A stretch of 23,104 bases of DNA, taken from the NCBI GenBank assembly GCA_944387745.1, contig CALXGD010000052.1:1-23104 (forward strand), written 5' to 3'. Below are positions 22,621 through 23,104 of this stretch, piece by piece (the first letter of the stretch is position 1; each line of letters begins with the position of its first letter). The stretch is from an uncultured Oscillospiraceae bacterium (lineage in GTDB: Bacteria > Bacillota_A > Clostridia > Oscillospirales > Oscillospiraceae). Both the position numbers and the translations under genes were made by a program. The notes under the pieces are model-generated. The model searched no databases, had not been told where the DNA came from, and was given only the letters and a program-made list of their open reading frames with translations.

Positions 22621-23104
22621 ATGGACTACAACAAGACCATCAACCTGCCTAAGACCGACTTTCCCATGCGGGCCGGTCTGCCCAAGCGGGAGCCGGAGAT
22701 GCTCCAGCGCTGGAACGACATGGACCTGTACAACGAGCTTTTGAAGAAGAACGAGGGCAAGCCCCTGTTCTCCCTCCACGACGGCCCCCCCTTCTCCAAC
22801 GGCGGCCTGCACATGGGCCACGCCCTGAACAAGTCCATCAAGGATTTTATTACCCGTGTATATGCTATGCGGGGCTATTACACTCCGTATATCCCCGGGT
22901 GGGACAACCACGGTATGCCCATTGAGAGCGCCATCATCAAGGAGCAGAAGCTCAACCGCAAGCAGATGAGCGTGGCTCAGTTCCGCTCCGCCTGCCACGA
23001 CTACGCCCAGAAGTATATCGACATCCAGATGGAGGGCTTCAAGCGCATGGGCGTGCTGGGCGACTGGGAGCACCCCTACAAGACCATGGACCCCGGCTTT
23101 GAGG
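22621..23104 (+). CDS. ileS: Isoleucyl-tRNA synthetase, N-terminal part (3' partial)
   Basis: Only the first 161 residues are inside the window; the full enzyme has about 900-1050. It charges tRNA-Ile with isoleucine using ATP. The N-terminus (MDYNKTINLPKTDFPMRAGL) and the class I signature in PPFSNGGLHMGHALNKS, with HMGH at 64-67 as the HIGH motif, identify IleRS. GWDNHGMPIE follows, as in IleRS/ValRS. The Ile-type T-box upstream and the NLPKTDFPMRA start favour Ile over Val or Leu. The ATG has GGAGG 11 nt upstream. It is preceded by the zinc-ribbon gene and the palindromic repeat in the same transcript. Confidence 0.95.
   Translation, partial: MDYNKTINLPKTDFPMRAGLPKREPEMLQRWNDMDLYNELLKKNEGKPLFSLHDGPPFSNGGLHMGHALNKSIKDFITRVYAMRGYYTPYIPGWDNHGMPIESAIIKEQKLNRKQMSVAQFRSACHDYAQKYIDIQMEGFKRMGVLGDWEHPYKTMDPGFE

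Noticed and set aside
22129..23073. A 314-codon open frame on the minus strand
   Set aside because: It runs against the T-box, zinc-ribbon gene and ileS, all of which have firm evidence. No ribosome site or family match.

Overview
The window looks like a chromosome segment of a Gram-positive, GC-rich (most genes appear near 60% GC) anaerobic Clostridia member, most likely Oscillospiraceae close to Flavonifractor or Pseudoflavonifractor. This rests on sigma-A promoters, strong GGAGG ribosome sites, CIRCE/HrcA control of chaperones, a tRNA-Ile T-box ahead of ileS, a PdaB-type spore deacetylase, SLH cell-surface domains and an LCP protein. The genus is an inference. I see no phage, IS element, CRISPR array, rRNA or tRNA gene.

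Layout. 2-1282 (+) is the C-terminal part of a cobalamin-dependent methionine synthase-type protein. A perfect 36-nt palindrome separates it from htpG (-, 1668-3584). The htpG promoter and extended CIRCE operator lie inside the 3' end of a PdaB-like deacetylase gene (-, 3647-4501). After a gene-poor stretch comes a minus-strand operon read from 12515 down to a terminator near 4852. It encodes a 1599-residue multidomain protein (HD hydrolase, helical repeats, NadD-like nucleotidyltransferase, GNAT-like domain, phosphoribosyltransferase-like domain), a degenerate lactate/malate dehydrogenase-like protein, a 75-residue membrane protein and an iron-sulfur flavoprotein-like reductase. Divergent from it is an LCP-family gene (+, about 12767-13921). 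Then follow a MATE exporter (-), a secreted GH26-like protein with SLH repeats (-), an HtrA-type protease (+), trmO (+), a small heat-shock protein with a CIRCE-like operator (+), and an Ile T-box leader followed by a small zinc-ribbon gene and the start of ileS (+, runs off the right edge).

How the genes fit together. Three proteostasis genes (htpG, htrA, hsp20) share the window, and two carry HrcA-type operators. Several products act on the envelope: PdaB-like deacetylase, LCP, the SLH glycosidase and HtrA. trmO and the ileS leader belong to tRNA function. The least explained part is the four-gene operon, whose domains all point to nucleotides, NAD(P) or flavin but match no pathway I can name. 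The giant fusion and its degenerate dehydrogenase partner are the best candidates for an undescribed system.
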